From contig JAPYNY010000015.1 in assembly GCA_028283145.1 (NCBI GenBank), forward strand, positions 1-36,723: a stretch of DNA of 36,723 nt. Direction: 5' to 3'. Below the pieces are notes generated by a model. It ran no database searches. It worked only from the letters and a program-made list of their open reading frames with translations, and was not told where the DNA came from. The position numbers and the translations under genes are program-made. This stretch comes from Candidatus Hopanoidivorans cymbastelae. GTDB lineage: Bacteria > Actinomycetota > Acidimicrobiia > Acidimicrobiales > Hopanoidiivorantaceae. Positions 1 to 10,500 of this stretch are shown here, piece after piece; position 1 is the stretch's first letter, and every line of letters starts with the position of its first letter.

Positions 1-1551
1 GCTTTTTTCAGCTAGATCAGCAGCTTGGCAAAGAAAATCAACAATAACCATTCTTGATTCATCAATATTTTCTTGCCGACTGAGGCCCAAAGCAATTCTG
101 GATAAACACAAATTGCTCGCGAATTCCCCACAATTATTAAGCACTTGTGTCGTACTAAATCTAAATTCACATTCCAAAATAATTTGATCAATATAAACTT
201 GTTCCTGCAGACTTAACCCCTCAGAAGCAGAGCTTATGTCAATAAAATCCTGATACACCATATCTTTCCGCTGACTTATATTGGTCTCATTAATTGTTCC
301 AACATTATCCTGTCCCGCCCCACCATAAATTATGTCTTCGCCTGGGCCACTAGCAATCTTATCGTTACCTGCACCACCATAAATTATGTCATCACCTGTA
401 TCACCATAAATTGTGTCTTGTCCTGCGCCACCATAAATTGTATCTTGTCCTGCGCCGCCGTAAATTGTATCCTTACCTAAGCCGCCAAAAATTCTATCAT
501 TGCCTTCTAGTCCACAAATAATATCATCGCTATTTGTACCAGTAATAAGTTCATCTTTATCACTATTTGAACCAATTATTGTGCAGTCAACTAGCCCAGA
601 ATAAATATGAACAGTAGCAGTATCACATAGTAAGCCAATGTCACAAATCTCATATACTAGGCTGTCCAGTCCAACATTATTAGCTTCATACCATAAGGAG
701 CCAGAACTACTATCATCTTGTAAATCCACATAGGCAAACTTTGGATCCAGCCGGAATGAGTATGGGAAAGATTTATCTTTACTTATGTTGTTATCTAGTT
801 TTACTCCAGCATTGCCTAGCTTTGGAGGTATAACTATTCTCAATGTATCCATGTTGATATTTCTCTCTAAGTCAAAATCATTGCTTAGTACATCAAAATT
901 AGTTCTATCAGAAAGTGAAGTAGAAATAATATCATCTGAAGCGATAGGTGCACTATTGGGTAAATTAATAGCAACAACAGTTTTAGCCACACCTGACAAC
1001 CCCGCACTATCAATTGCAAAAACGGTTACTATATGACAACCGTAAGGCAAACTTATACGGTTAGCAGTTGGTGACAAAGTGCTTAAATCCGCTAGGTTAC
1101 TTCGAATCGGCAAACTACTTTCATAGCTTTTGATTTCACCACTGTACCACATAAATGCATCATTATCCAACCAACCATCCTCAGGGTCCCAAGCATGAGC
1201 CTGTAATTCAAGACTGAATCTACTGGAAGGCGAAAAATTTTCCGGTTGTCCAGTTTCAATAACAATAGGATGATTATCAATCCACACAACTGGAGGATTA
1301 TTTTCAGCAGAACCACTCCCAGATGAATTTTTTTCACTAAAACTACTCTCAATAACAGAGAACTCTGAATTAGGGAAAATTGAATTAAAATCTTCACCTG
1401 CAGCATTAACCTGTTCCCAGCAATCAACGGGTGCCTTTTGATTGAAGGCAGAAACTGCAAAGAGTCCTAAAGCAACTAAAAATACAAGAGCAAATATTGC
1501 CAAAAAAATACGAAAAACTTTACTAAATATGCTGTAGCTTCTATTGTTCAT
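1..1551 (-). CDS. RTX-repeat surface/secreted protein, C-terminus beyond window (partial)
   Basis: The minus frame is open from an ATG at 1551 to base 1 without a stop (517 codons), so the gene continues past the left edge. Residues about 11-36 are a hydrophobic signal or anchor segment. Residues about 85-200 resemble an Ig/PKD-like domain (HAWDPEDG, then IVTVFAIDSAG). Residues about 201-320 resemble a second Ig/cadherin-like domain (APIASDD, FDVLSNDFD, YEICDIGLLCDTATV). Residues about 347-416 are eight RTX-type nonapeptides (GGAGQDTIY, GDTGDDIIY). A Cys-containing tail of about 100 residues (418-517) is unrecognised. The ATG lies inside the end of the upstream giant gene (11-bp overlap), suggesting translational coupling. 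The order and wording of the domains match the C-terminal part of that neighbour, so the two are probably paralogues. By family knowledge RTX repeats bind calcium; the function here is unknown. Confidence 0.85.
   Translation of the reverse strand, partial: MNNRSYSIFSKVFRIFLAIFALVFLVALGLFAVSAFNQKAPVDCWEQVNAAGEDFNSIFPNSEFSVIESSFSEKNSSGSGSAENNPPVVWIDNHPIVIETGQPENFSPSSRFSLELQAHAWDPEDGWLDNDAFMWYSGEIKSYESSLPIRSNLADLSTLSPTANRISLPYGCHIVTVFAIDSAGLSGVAKTVVAINLPNSAPIASDDIISTSLSDRTNFDVLSNDFDLERNINMDTLRIVIPPKLGNAGVKLDNNISKDKSFPYSFRLDPKFAYVDLQDDSSSGSLWYEANNVGLDSLVYEICDIGLLCDTATVHIYSGLVDCTIIGSNSDKDELITGTNSDDIICGLEGNDRIFGGLGKDTIYGGAGQDTIYGGAGQDTIYGDTGDDIIYGGAGNDKIASGPGEDIIYGGAGQDNVGTINETNISQRKDMVYQDFIDISSASEGLSLQEQVYIDQIILECEFRFSTTQVLNNCGEFASNLCLSRIALGLSRQENIDESRMVIVDFLCQAADLAEKS
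302..512 (-). repeat. RTX nonapeptide array of the second protein (8 units)
   Basis: About eight 27-bp units encode nonapeptides. Two adjacent units at the protein level are identical (GGAGQDTIY twice) and nearly so at the DNA level around 412-475, indicating recent unit duplication. The lead-in is the same type as in the upstream gene (DCTIIGSNSD, then DDIICGLEGND). Confidence 0.85.
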
Positions 1552-4500
1552 CAGTTACAGTGTCCTCTGCTGCTACACCAAGTATTGTATCGGTTCCAGT
1601 CCCACCATCTATGGTGTCAGCTCCTGAATTGCCTCTAATGTTGTCATTACCTGGGCCACCTCTAATAGTATCATCTCCTCGACCACCGCCTATTATATCA
1701 GACCCCTTTCCTCCTTCAATGATATCGTTGCCTGCTTCTCCGGACAACGTATCAGCCCCATCATCACCTCTGATGGTATCATCTCCATCACCACCATAGA
1801 TATTATCATCTCCTTGACCTCCATAGATATTATCATCGCCTCGGTGTCCCAGAATTATGTCATTGCCCGCTTCGCCACGAATAACATCGTCTCCAAGACG
1901 TCCGTATATAGTATCATCTCCTGCCCCTGCAAGGATTATGTCGCTACCTCCCAAACCATCAATTATGTCATTGCCCGCAAGTCCACATATAACATCATCT
2001 TCAGATGTTCCAACCAACCGATCATCGCTTTCAGTTCCAAAAACAGTGCAACTAGATAAACCAACTTGCAGAATTACGGTGGCAGTGTCACACCTTCCAA
2101 TCTGATCACAAATTTCATATTGGAAGTTATCATACCCACTAGTATGCCCTTGGTATCTAATGGTAGAACTGCCCATAGGAGAGGTAACTATCTCAGCATG
2201 CCCTAACTCCGGATATTCAACAATTTCTAAGTTAAGATTACTAGTATTTCCCCCTCCACTATTATCATTAGCCAACACATCAAATAACACTGGCTCGCTA
2301 AGCAAGGCGGAGAGATTATCATCCACCGCTTCTGGGTTAGAGTTATCCATGTTCACAATAATGGTTGTAGAATCAGTAGATGATAACCCTGTATTATCAG
2401 TGACTGAGACAGTTATAATATGTTCGCCCGGTGTTAATTGATCTGTGGAAAGTACTAGATAACTACCAGTTCCTAAATAGCCATCTGCACTACTACGCCA
2501 GGTAAATGCACTATGAGGCAGCAGACCATTTTCTTTGTCATAACCCCAAGCATCCAAAATAAAACCCTGATATCCAACAAGCACCCTATCAGAAGCACCA
2601 TCAATCCTAACTTCAGGAGCATGATTCTCAATGCGAAAAATAGGTGTCTCAACAAAAGTTGATCGTGTTCCATCTGATACGGAGACACCAAATCTAGCAT
2701 TATTTGAACCAGGGAAATCATCAGCTCTTAGCGATAGACTGGTCTGAAAGGTTTCTAAATTTATGACCTCATATGAAGCACCTCTATCCGTTGAATAATA
2801 TATTTCATATGATAAGGTATCACCATCTATGTCTACTCCCATAAATGAAAGATCAATAGTTTCTTCATGAGAAAATAATTGGCCGTCTGCAATGCCAGAT
2901 AAAATTACTGTTGGATTGTTAGATGATCTAACCGAAAAAAACAAATTCTTGTCTTCACCTTTTTTCTTTATAGAGAAACTGGAATAATCAGGAGGATCAT
3001 ATACCAATATACTAAAATTAGCTTCCTCAGATACTGAACCATCAGAAAATTTTTCTTTAGTTGCTCTAAACGGAATCTGACGTATATTTGATCCAGTACT
3101 ATCGTGTAATACTAAAATATAATCACCTGGCTCACCTGGCTCAACTAACCTAGGTCTAGAGTAAACCCTATCTAACTGTACACCAGATTCTACATTATCA
3201 TCAAAAAGTATTTTACCAATAAATAAGTCAGAAGGCACAACTCCAGATGTACCACTGGCACCTCCAGATCTGGTAACATCAAATAAAGTAATGATATTTT
3301 GAAGATGTTTATTGCCTAACCATCCATTATGTGGGGGTTGGTGCTGATCAAATGCTTCTGCCCATCTTGAATCAGTGCAGTAACTCATCAACTCATGCAC
3401 ATCTCTTGGATCGGATATAATACGTGACTCAAGTAAACCCTCGGCCCCCCATTGTTCAGAAGAATAACGGTATTTTTTATCCATAAGATCAATGTCAAGT
3501 CCCCATACTTCCTTATTTGCATCCCCAATTGGCCCAAGTAGTGGCCTCAAATCACCTTCATTAATATCAGTTCGTGAGTTATCAAAATCATTAGTGGGAT
3601 ATGGATCAGCAATAACTCCTGCAGTAATTCCATCGCGACCAATCGCTTCATAATTGTCAATTGTTCCATTTTCATCACATAAGCCTATATTTTTACCATC
3701 AACACGTTGGCCAGGGTGAAATAGTTCAAGATTATGACCAATTTCATGTGCGGCATTGTTGCTCAAATGAGTCTCATTATACCAAACTGAGACTCTATTT
3801 TCTAGACTAGCACACCCAAGTGATGAGTTTAAACTAGCTGAACCACGTAAGATACCAACATATATATCACTAGAATTACCATTCTTTTTCTTTAGTTTTT
3901 TCAATTTATCAAGAGCTTGTTTCAACTCAAAATCTCCATTTTTGCATCTTTTGCCACCATCCTCATTTTTTCTAACAGTAAGCAATGTGTTAGAATATCC
4001 CTGTATCATAAATTCATGACTCTCGGGCGTAAGAAGAGAAGAATTCTGTGGAAAGGGAAGTACAGTTTCTATCACATTCAATTCCTTCTGCAAATCTAGA
4101 TCGAGAGGCTTTGAAGGAATCTCATCTTCATCATCAGATAATTGCAAAGGTATCGGAAACATAACTATATTTGGGAGTGATACCTGCGTGAACGTCACGT
4201 TAGCTGAGCATGTATTTACAGGCTCAATTTTTTCCTGACAGTTGACAATATTTTCTTGCTCATTTGTATGAAAATCAAGTCTAAGGGTTAAGGTTATGCC
4301 TGTGACAAGATCAATCCAGTCTGCTGGCAGAATAAAATTAAGTGTAGAGTCTATATTTGCACGTCTTGCTCTGTATTCATGAGTAAATAGATTGGAAGAT
4401 ATGCTGACATATCCTTCATCATTATATGGTGCAATTCTTGTAGTTATTGGAGCTATTCCATCGCTTCTAGTTGCCTTCAAGCTTGCTGTAATTTTGGTTT

Positions 4501-7500
4501 GACCGGTTGCTGTTTCGAAGAATACTCTGACTGCTGTCTGCCTGTTTCTGACTAGGCTCAGGGAGCCTTCTAGATCTTGTGTGCCTTGTGTTACCTCCAT
4601 TCCTAGAAGTGTTATGTTGGGAGCATAGACAGATGACTGGGCTTGTGTGCCAAGGTATGTGAGAGTGATTGTGTTACCTAGTCTGTCAAATGTCCTCAGT
4701 GTACCGGGATTCATATTTCTATTTACACACTTGTAGTTCACGTGGGGGCTGTCAGAGGAGCCAAAAATATTAGCTGAAACATCATTTAGAACTTCATGAC
4801 TTGCTAGGGTAAAATTTGGATCTGTGCAGTTCATAACTATTGAATATGAAGAGGATGGTGAGGATAGCTTCCAGTAGCCTGAAGCGAACAATCTATGGTT
4901 CAAAGAATCGCCATCTGTGCTTGGCAATAGCAAGTTTTTCTGGTTTGACAGTTCATAGTTGAGTGTTACAGTGCTGTTGTCATATTCAATCTGTAAATCG
5001 ACATTTCTACTTGCGATGGAATTAAAGCATTCATCGGCTTCATATTCATAGTTATTCAGATAGTCGCCTAGAATATTTCTTGAGGGGGTGCTGCAGAGTT
5101 TGAATGTTGTTCCGGTGGTGAAGGGGAGGCATTGGCCTAGGTGGATGTTGCGGCAGGATTCGGCTGTGAAGTGCAAGAAGTTGGCGGTGAAGATGTTGGT
5201 ATGTTGGTCTTCTGGAATGCTTCGGTTGAGTTTGTTGTATTGGGTTTGGGTTATGGTGTTGCGGCAGGTGTAAGATGTGACTCTGTTTTGTTGGTAGGGG
5301 ATTGGTGCTGTTGTGTAGCTGTCGTTGTCGGCATTGGTGTTTTCAGCCAGATTTTTGTCGCGGCAGTCTAGTTTTAGTGGGGTGGAGCCGTGTCGGATGA
5401 AGTACCAATCGCCAGATCTTATGCTAGAGTTTGTTGCGTTGTTCATATTTTGGGTTAGTCTGGCCGTGTATTTCCCGTTGGCTGAAGATAAATCCAATCT
5501 TATGGGAGAAGGGCAGGTTGTACCTGTGGGGCAGGCGGCGTTCAGGCTGAAGCTTCTGCCTGTGCTGGTAGTGGAGGTTTGTCTCATGGGGAAGTAGGCG
5601 CCAGCGGGCAGAGGCAGGGGGTAGCGGTCGAACTGGTTTGGAGCTGTGGGGTTTGAGGTGAGGGTTCTTTCGGTGCGGGGATGGGCAAACCCTTCGGTGA
5701 TGAACGATTCTGCTGAGCTTTCGCCTGTTCTGCGGATGAAGTGGAGTGTGGTTGCGGTTGTGTCATTTGCAGGGATGGCTGTGTTCCAGGCGTTGAATTG
5801 GTTTTGGGTCAGCCCAGTCCTGCAATAAAAATTCGTTTTTCCCCCAAAATAGCGGACGTAGTTGTCATCTAGGCGGTTGTTGTCCAAAAACAGGTTCTCG
5901 TCTTGGCAATGCAGACTGAGTGCTGGAAGGCCGTGGCGGACGAGATACCATTCCCCAAATGCCATCAACTCCCGATTTTGAGCAAAAGAGCCGTTATACT
6001 GGATTCTGATTGCTGCTGAATGTGCGCCTTGAGCGGAAGTCAAGCTAAAGTAAATCCTAGAGCAGGTCTGCCCGGTGGGGCAAGCAAAGCGGGTAGTGAA
6101 GCCATGTCCCACGCTTGAGGTAGATGTCTGCCTCAAATCAAAATATGCTCCCGCCGGCAGCGGCAGTGTGTAGCCCCCCAATTCTCCTGTGGTAGTGTGG
6201 TCAGGGTTGGCGGACGGCTCTGCACGGGGGAATGTGAGGAAAGATCTTGCCGAACTTGTAGCTGTGCGGCGGGTGAGGTGAAGTGTAGTATCGGTCGTGT
6301 CGTTGTTGATGGCTTTATTCCAGGCGTTGAATTGGTCTCGGGTGAGCGTGTTGCGACAGTAATAATAAGTCTGGGTGCCGACAGAGCGGATGTAGCCGTC
6401 ACTAGTGGCTCCTGTGTTCAACACCAGGCTTTCGTCCCGGCAATCCAACCTCAACGCGGGGATGCCGACACGGACTAGATGCCAGTCGCCCAGTGCCATC
6501 AACTGCTGATTTCGTGTCGGAGAGCCGTTATAGCGAATCGTGACCAGGGCAACATAACCTTCCGAACCGCCACCAAAGGTTAAATCCACCCCAGCACAGG
6601 TCTGGCCGCTGGGGCAAACAAAACTGGTGCTGAAAGCCGAACCTAAAGCGCTATGGGATGTCTGCTCCAGATCAAAGTATGCCCCCACCGGCAAGGGCAG
6701 CGGGTAGCCGCCCAGCTTCCCTGTCTCAGTGTGGTCTGGGCTGGCAGACGGCTCAACACGCGGAAACGCAGCGAATGATGCGGCTGCGCTGGTGGCGGTG
6801 CGGCGAGTGAAGACAAGCGCATCAGTTATGAAATAGCGGTCATCGTCAACCTGCTGTGTCAGAGTGTTGAATTGTTCTTGGGTAACGGTACGGGTTATGG
6901 TGTTGCGACAGACATACAGAGTCTGAGTGGTATTGGCTGCGGTGTCTGTAGTTGAGCCGTGTGCCAGGACGTAGTTGTCATTTTGAGCATTATCGTTTCG
7001 CAGCAAATTCCGATCACGACAATCCAGCTTGAGTGCCGGAAGATCATGGCGGATAAAAGTCCAGTCCCCCAGCGCGACCAGCTCCCTATTGGCAGTTGTA
7101 GTGCCGTTGAGAACCAGCTCCAACGCGGCTGTGCGCTGCCCGTTTTCGGAAGTGAGCTTGAGAGCAGCGGAATGGCATGTCTGCCCGCTGGGACAGGTGA
7201 AGCGTGTTGTGAAACTCGCCCCGGTGCTGGCGGCGGGGGCGGTGGAAGGAGCTGACCCTCCTGATGCTTGCGGGGAAGGGGTTGCCTGAGGCGATGCTTG
7301 CTGGAGGTAGAACAAAGCGCCTTCCGCCAAGGGCAGTGTGTAGCCTCCTAACTCCCCTGACGCTGCCGGATTCACAGAACGCGTTGCAGCAGTACGCGCA
7401 ATAGCAAAAACAGCGGTAGCGGAGGAACCTGAAGCTCCCCAAAAATCAACTGATTTTCTGGCTATAATGGTATCTTGGCAGACGTAGAGCGTTTGCCTGC

Positions 7501-10500
7501 CGCTGTTGTAAGAGCTAATGTAGCTGTCGTTGTCGGCACTTGTGTCTTCTGAGAGATTCTGGTCTCGACAGTCCAGTGTCAAAGGTTGGGCTCCAGGGCG
7601 CAGGATGTGCCAGAAGCCCGGTCGAATACGGTCTCTGTTGGCAGATGGGGAACCATTCAGATGGACAGTCAAAGTAGCTATGTTTTTTTCGTTGATGTAA
7701 GAGGTGTCAAAAGCAACGGAATGACATGTCTGCCCACCGGGGCAGGCAACACTGGTAGCGAAACTCCTATTTGAATCTTCGGTGATCAGTTGAAGGTCGA
7801 AATGAGCGCCGTCCGCCAAAGGCAACAGATAGCCACCCAACTCGCCATGAGCTGTGGGATCAGCAACAGATGATGTGTCCAGCAACGGAGCGAAAAAACT
7901 GGGCGTGACAAACGACTCATCGGAACTGGTGCCGGTGTGCTCGGTGAAGTGAAGAACCTTGTCAACGAAATACGGGTATCTCTTCAAGCCATAGCCACCG
8001 CCACCTTTGTTACGCAACTCTTGCCGCGTAATCGTATTGCGACAAACGTATAACGTCTGCGTGCCATTATTATAAGGCTCAATATAGCTGTCATCTTCAG
8101 CAGCAATGTCCCTATCAAGGTTCCGGTCACGGCAATTCAACCTGACGTGAGGGAGGTCGTGGGTAATAATCGTCCAATCCCCGAAAACTATGCGATTCCG
8201 ATTCTCCTCTATAGTTCCATTGAGCACAAACCGCAAATCTGTCAATTCGTCAGAAAAGCTCCAGTAATGACGAATATAAATATTGTAATTGCCGTCTCTG
8301 TGATATCTGCCGAAAATATCATCATCATTGCACGTCTGGCCGCTAGGACAAATCGGATACAACGTAAACCCTTCAATAGGCACGCTGACATATCTCGGCT
8401 CATTGTTAGCATCTGAACTGCCGCCAGCCGCAGCGCCCGCAAACGGAAGAAACGGTCGCGGTTCGTAGTCCCACGGATAATCCGGCAGAATGTCTCGCAC
8501 CTCTCTCAATATAGGCGGCAAGTCTATCACACCGTCGCGCATAGCGAAGTAAGCTCCTTCACGCAAAGGCAGTTGATAGCCGCCTAGTTGACCAGCAGCG
8601 GAGAGATTTAAAGCAGCATCTGGCTCTGTGCGCGGCAATGTGAAAGCCTTAGTGGTGTAAGACTCCTCAGAACTAATCCCTGAACGCGTAGCCAAACGAA
8701 GTATATGAACTGCAGAGTCTTGAACGCCGCTGCTTGTCGCATGCAACCTATTGAACTGCTGTGGGGAGATGTCATTGCGACATAAGTAAAGCGACCCTCC
8801 GTGCGAACTGTCATTTGCAGCCCTGTAATCACTAAACAGGTCGTTGTCTCGACAATTCAATGTAAAGGGCGACTGACCGCTGCGGGTGAATATCCAATCC
8901 CCGAAAGCAATTTCATTCTGGCCAGGCGGGCTGGTGAACCGTATTGCCAATTCAGCCTCTATGGTCAACGATCTATCATAATCCACATAATGCCTACTCA
9001 CACGAAAAGTCACACTGCCGCACCCATACCTAGCAGGGCAAACAAAATCAAGTTTATAAGTTGTATAACTGTAGTGATCCCTGTGTGTCCCTGTGCTAGC
9101 ATATTTTAGTTCTAAGGCGAAGTACGCTCCTTCAGTCAGGGGCAGCTGGTGGCCTCCCAGGTGTCCTGGGGTGCCTGCGTTGGCATTGGCGGGCGCTGCT
9201 GCCAGTTGGATTGCGGTGAAGTAGGCAATGTTGGTTTTGAAATATCTGCTGTCTGGGACGTCCACGTTGAGTGTGTTGTATAGTTGCTGGGGGATGTTGT
9301 TGCGGCACACGAACAGGGTTTGGGTTCCGTTGTTGTGGGCGCTGGTGTAGTTGTCTCGGGCGGCGTCGTTGTCTGAAGTCAGATCACGGTCCCGGCAGTT
9401 CAGCTTCAATCCAGGCAAGCCGTGGCGGATGAAGTGCCAATCCCCGAATGCTATACGGTTTCGGTTAGCGGCCGGCGTCCCATTGAGCACCAATCTCAAC
9501 TCCGCGGTGCGTGCCCGGCCGCTGCTGGAAGACAGATTCAGCCCTGCTGAATAGCATGTCTGGCCGGTGGGGCAGGCAAATCCTGTGCTGAAACTTCTGG
9601 CAGAGCTGTCAGCAGACGTCTGTTCCAGGTCGAAGTACGCACCTTCGGGCAAAGGCAAGGAGTAGCCGCCCAATTCTCCTGCGGCTGTGGGGTTGGGGCT
9701 TTGTGATGGAATGGCACGCGGCAGAGTGAAACTGGGTGTGATGAAAGAGTTCTCCGAACTCACCCCCGTACGAAAAGAAAACCGCAGCACATTAGTGGTG
9801 AAAAACTGGTCGTCGTAAATATCTACGGCAAGCGCATCAAATTGCTGCTGGGCAAAACTGCTGGTAATGCTATTGCGACACACGAACAAAGTCTGCGTGC
9901 TGCCATGAGCGCGGACATAGTTGTCGCTGTCCGCCGTGTCGTCTTGGAACAGGTTTGAATCCCTGCAATCCAAACTCAAGGGCAGCAGACCGTGGCGGAT
10001 GAAAAGCCAACTCCCTAAAACCAGCCGGTCCTGGTTGGCGTCCGGCAAGCCGTTCAAGACCAACCTCAACTCAGCGCTGCGCACTCCGTTGACGGAAGAC
10101 AAGTTCAAACCAACAAAATAGCACGACTGCCCATCAGAGCAGGCAAATCCTGCGCTGAAACTTCTGCCAGAGCTGTCAGCAGACGTCTGCTCCAAATCAA
10201 AATACGCATTCCTGGGCAATGGCAGGGAAAAACCGCCTAGCTGCCCCTCAGCAGTCGGCGCCACAGCAGCAGGCGCAGGCGTGGCAGGAACAACAAATCT
10301 GGGAGTTACGAAAGAACCAGCCGAGCTAGTGCCTGCCGACTCGGTGAACCGCAGCACATTGTCCAGATCAGAGTCATCCACTGACAGGGCATCGAACTGG
10401 GCCTGGGTGATAACATTGCGGCAGACATAAAGAGTCTGGGCATTGCTCGCTTGAGGTCGGACGTAGCTGTCGCTGCTGGCCGTGTCGTCCCTGAAGAAGC

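Noticed and set aside
360-480. CRISPR-like array of 27-bp repeats
   Set aside because: The units are adjacent without spacers, in frame, and encode RTX nonapeptides.
1560-2441. Several open plus-strand frames over the RTX region
   Set aside because: They are antisense to the RTX array; the low-complexity repeat keeps opposite frames open. No ribosome sites or family motifs.
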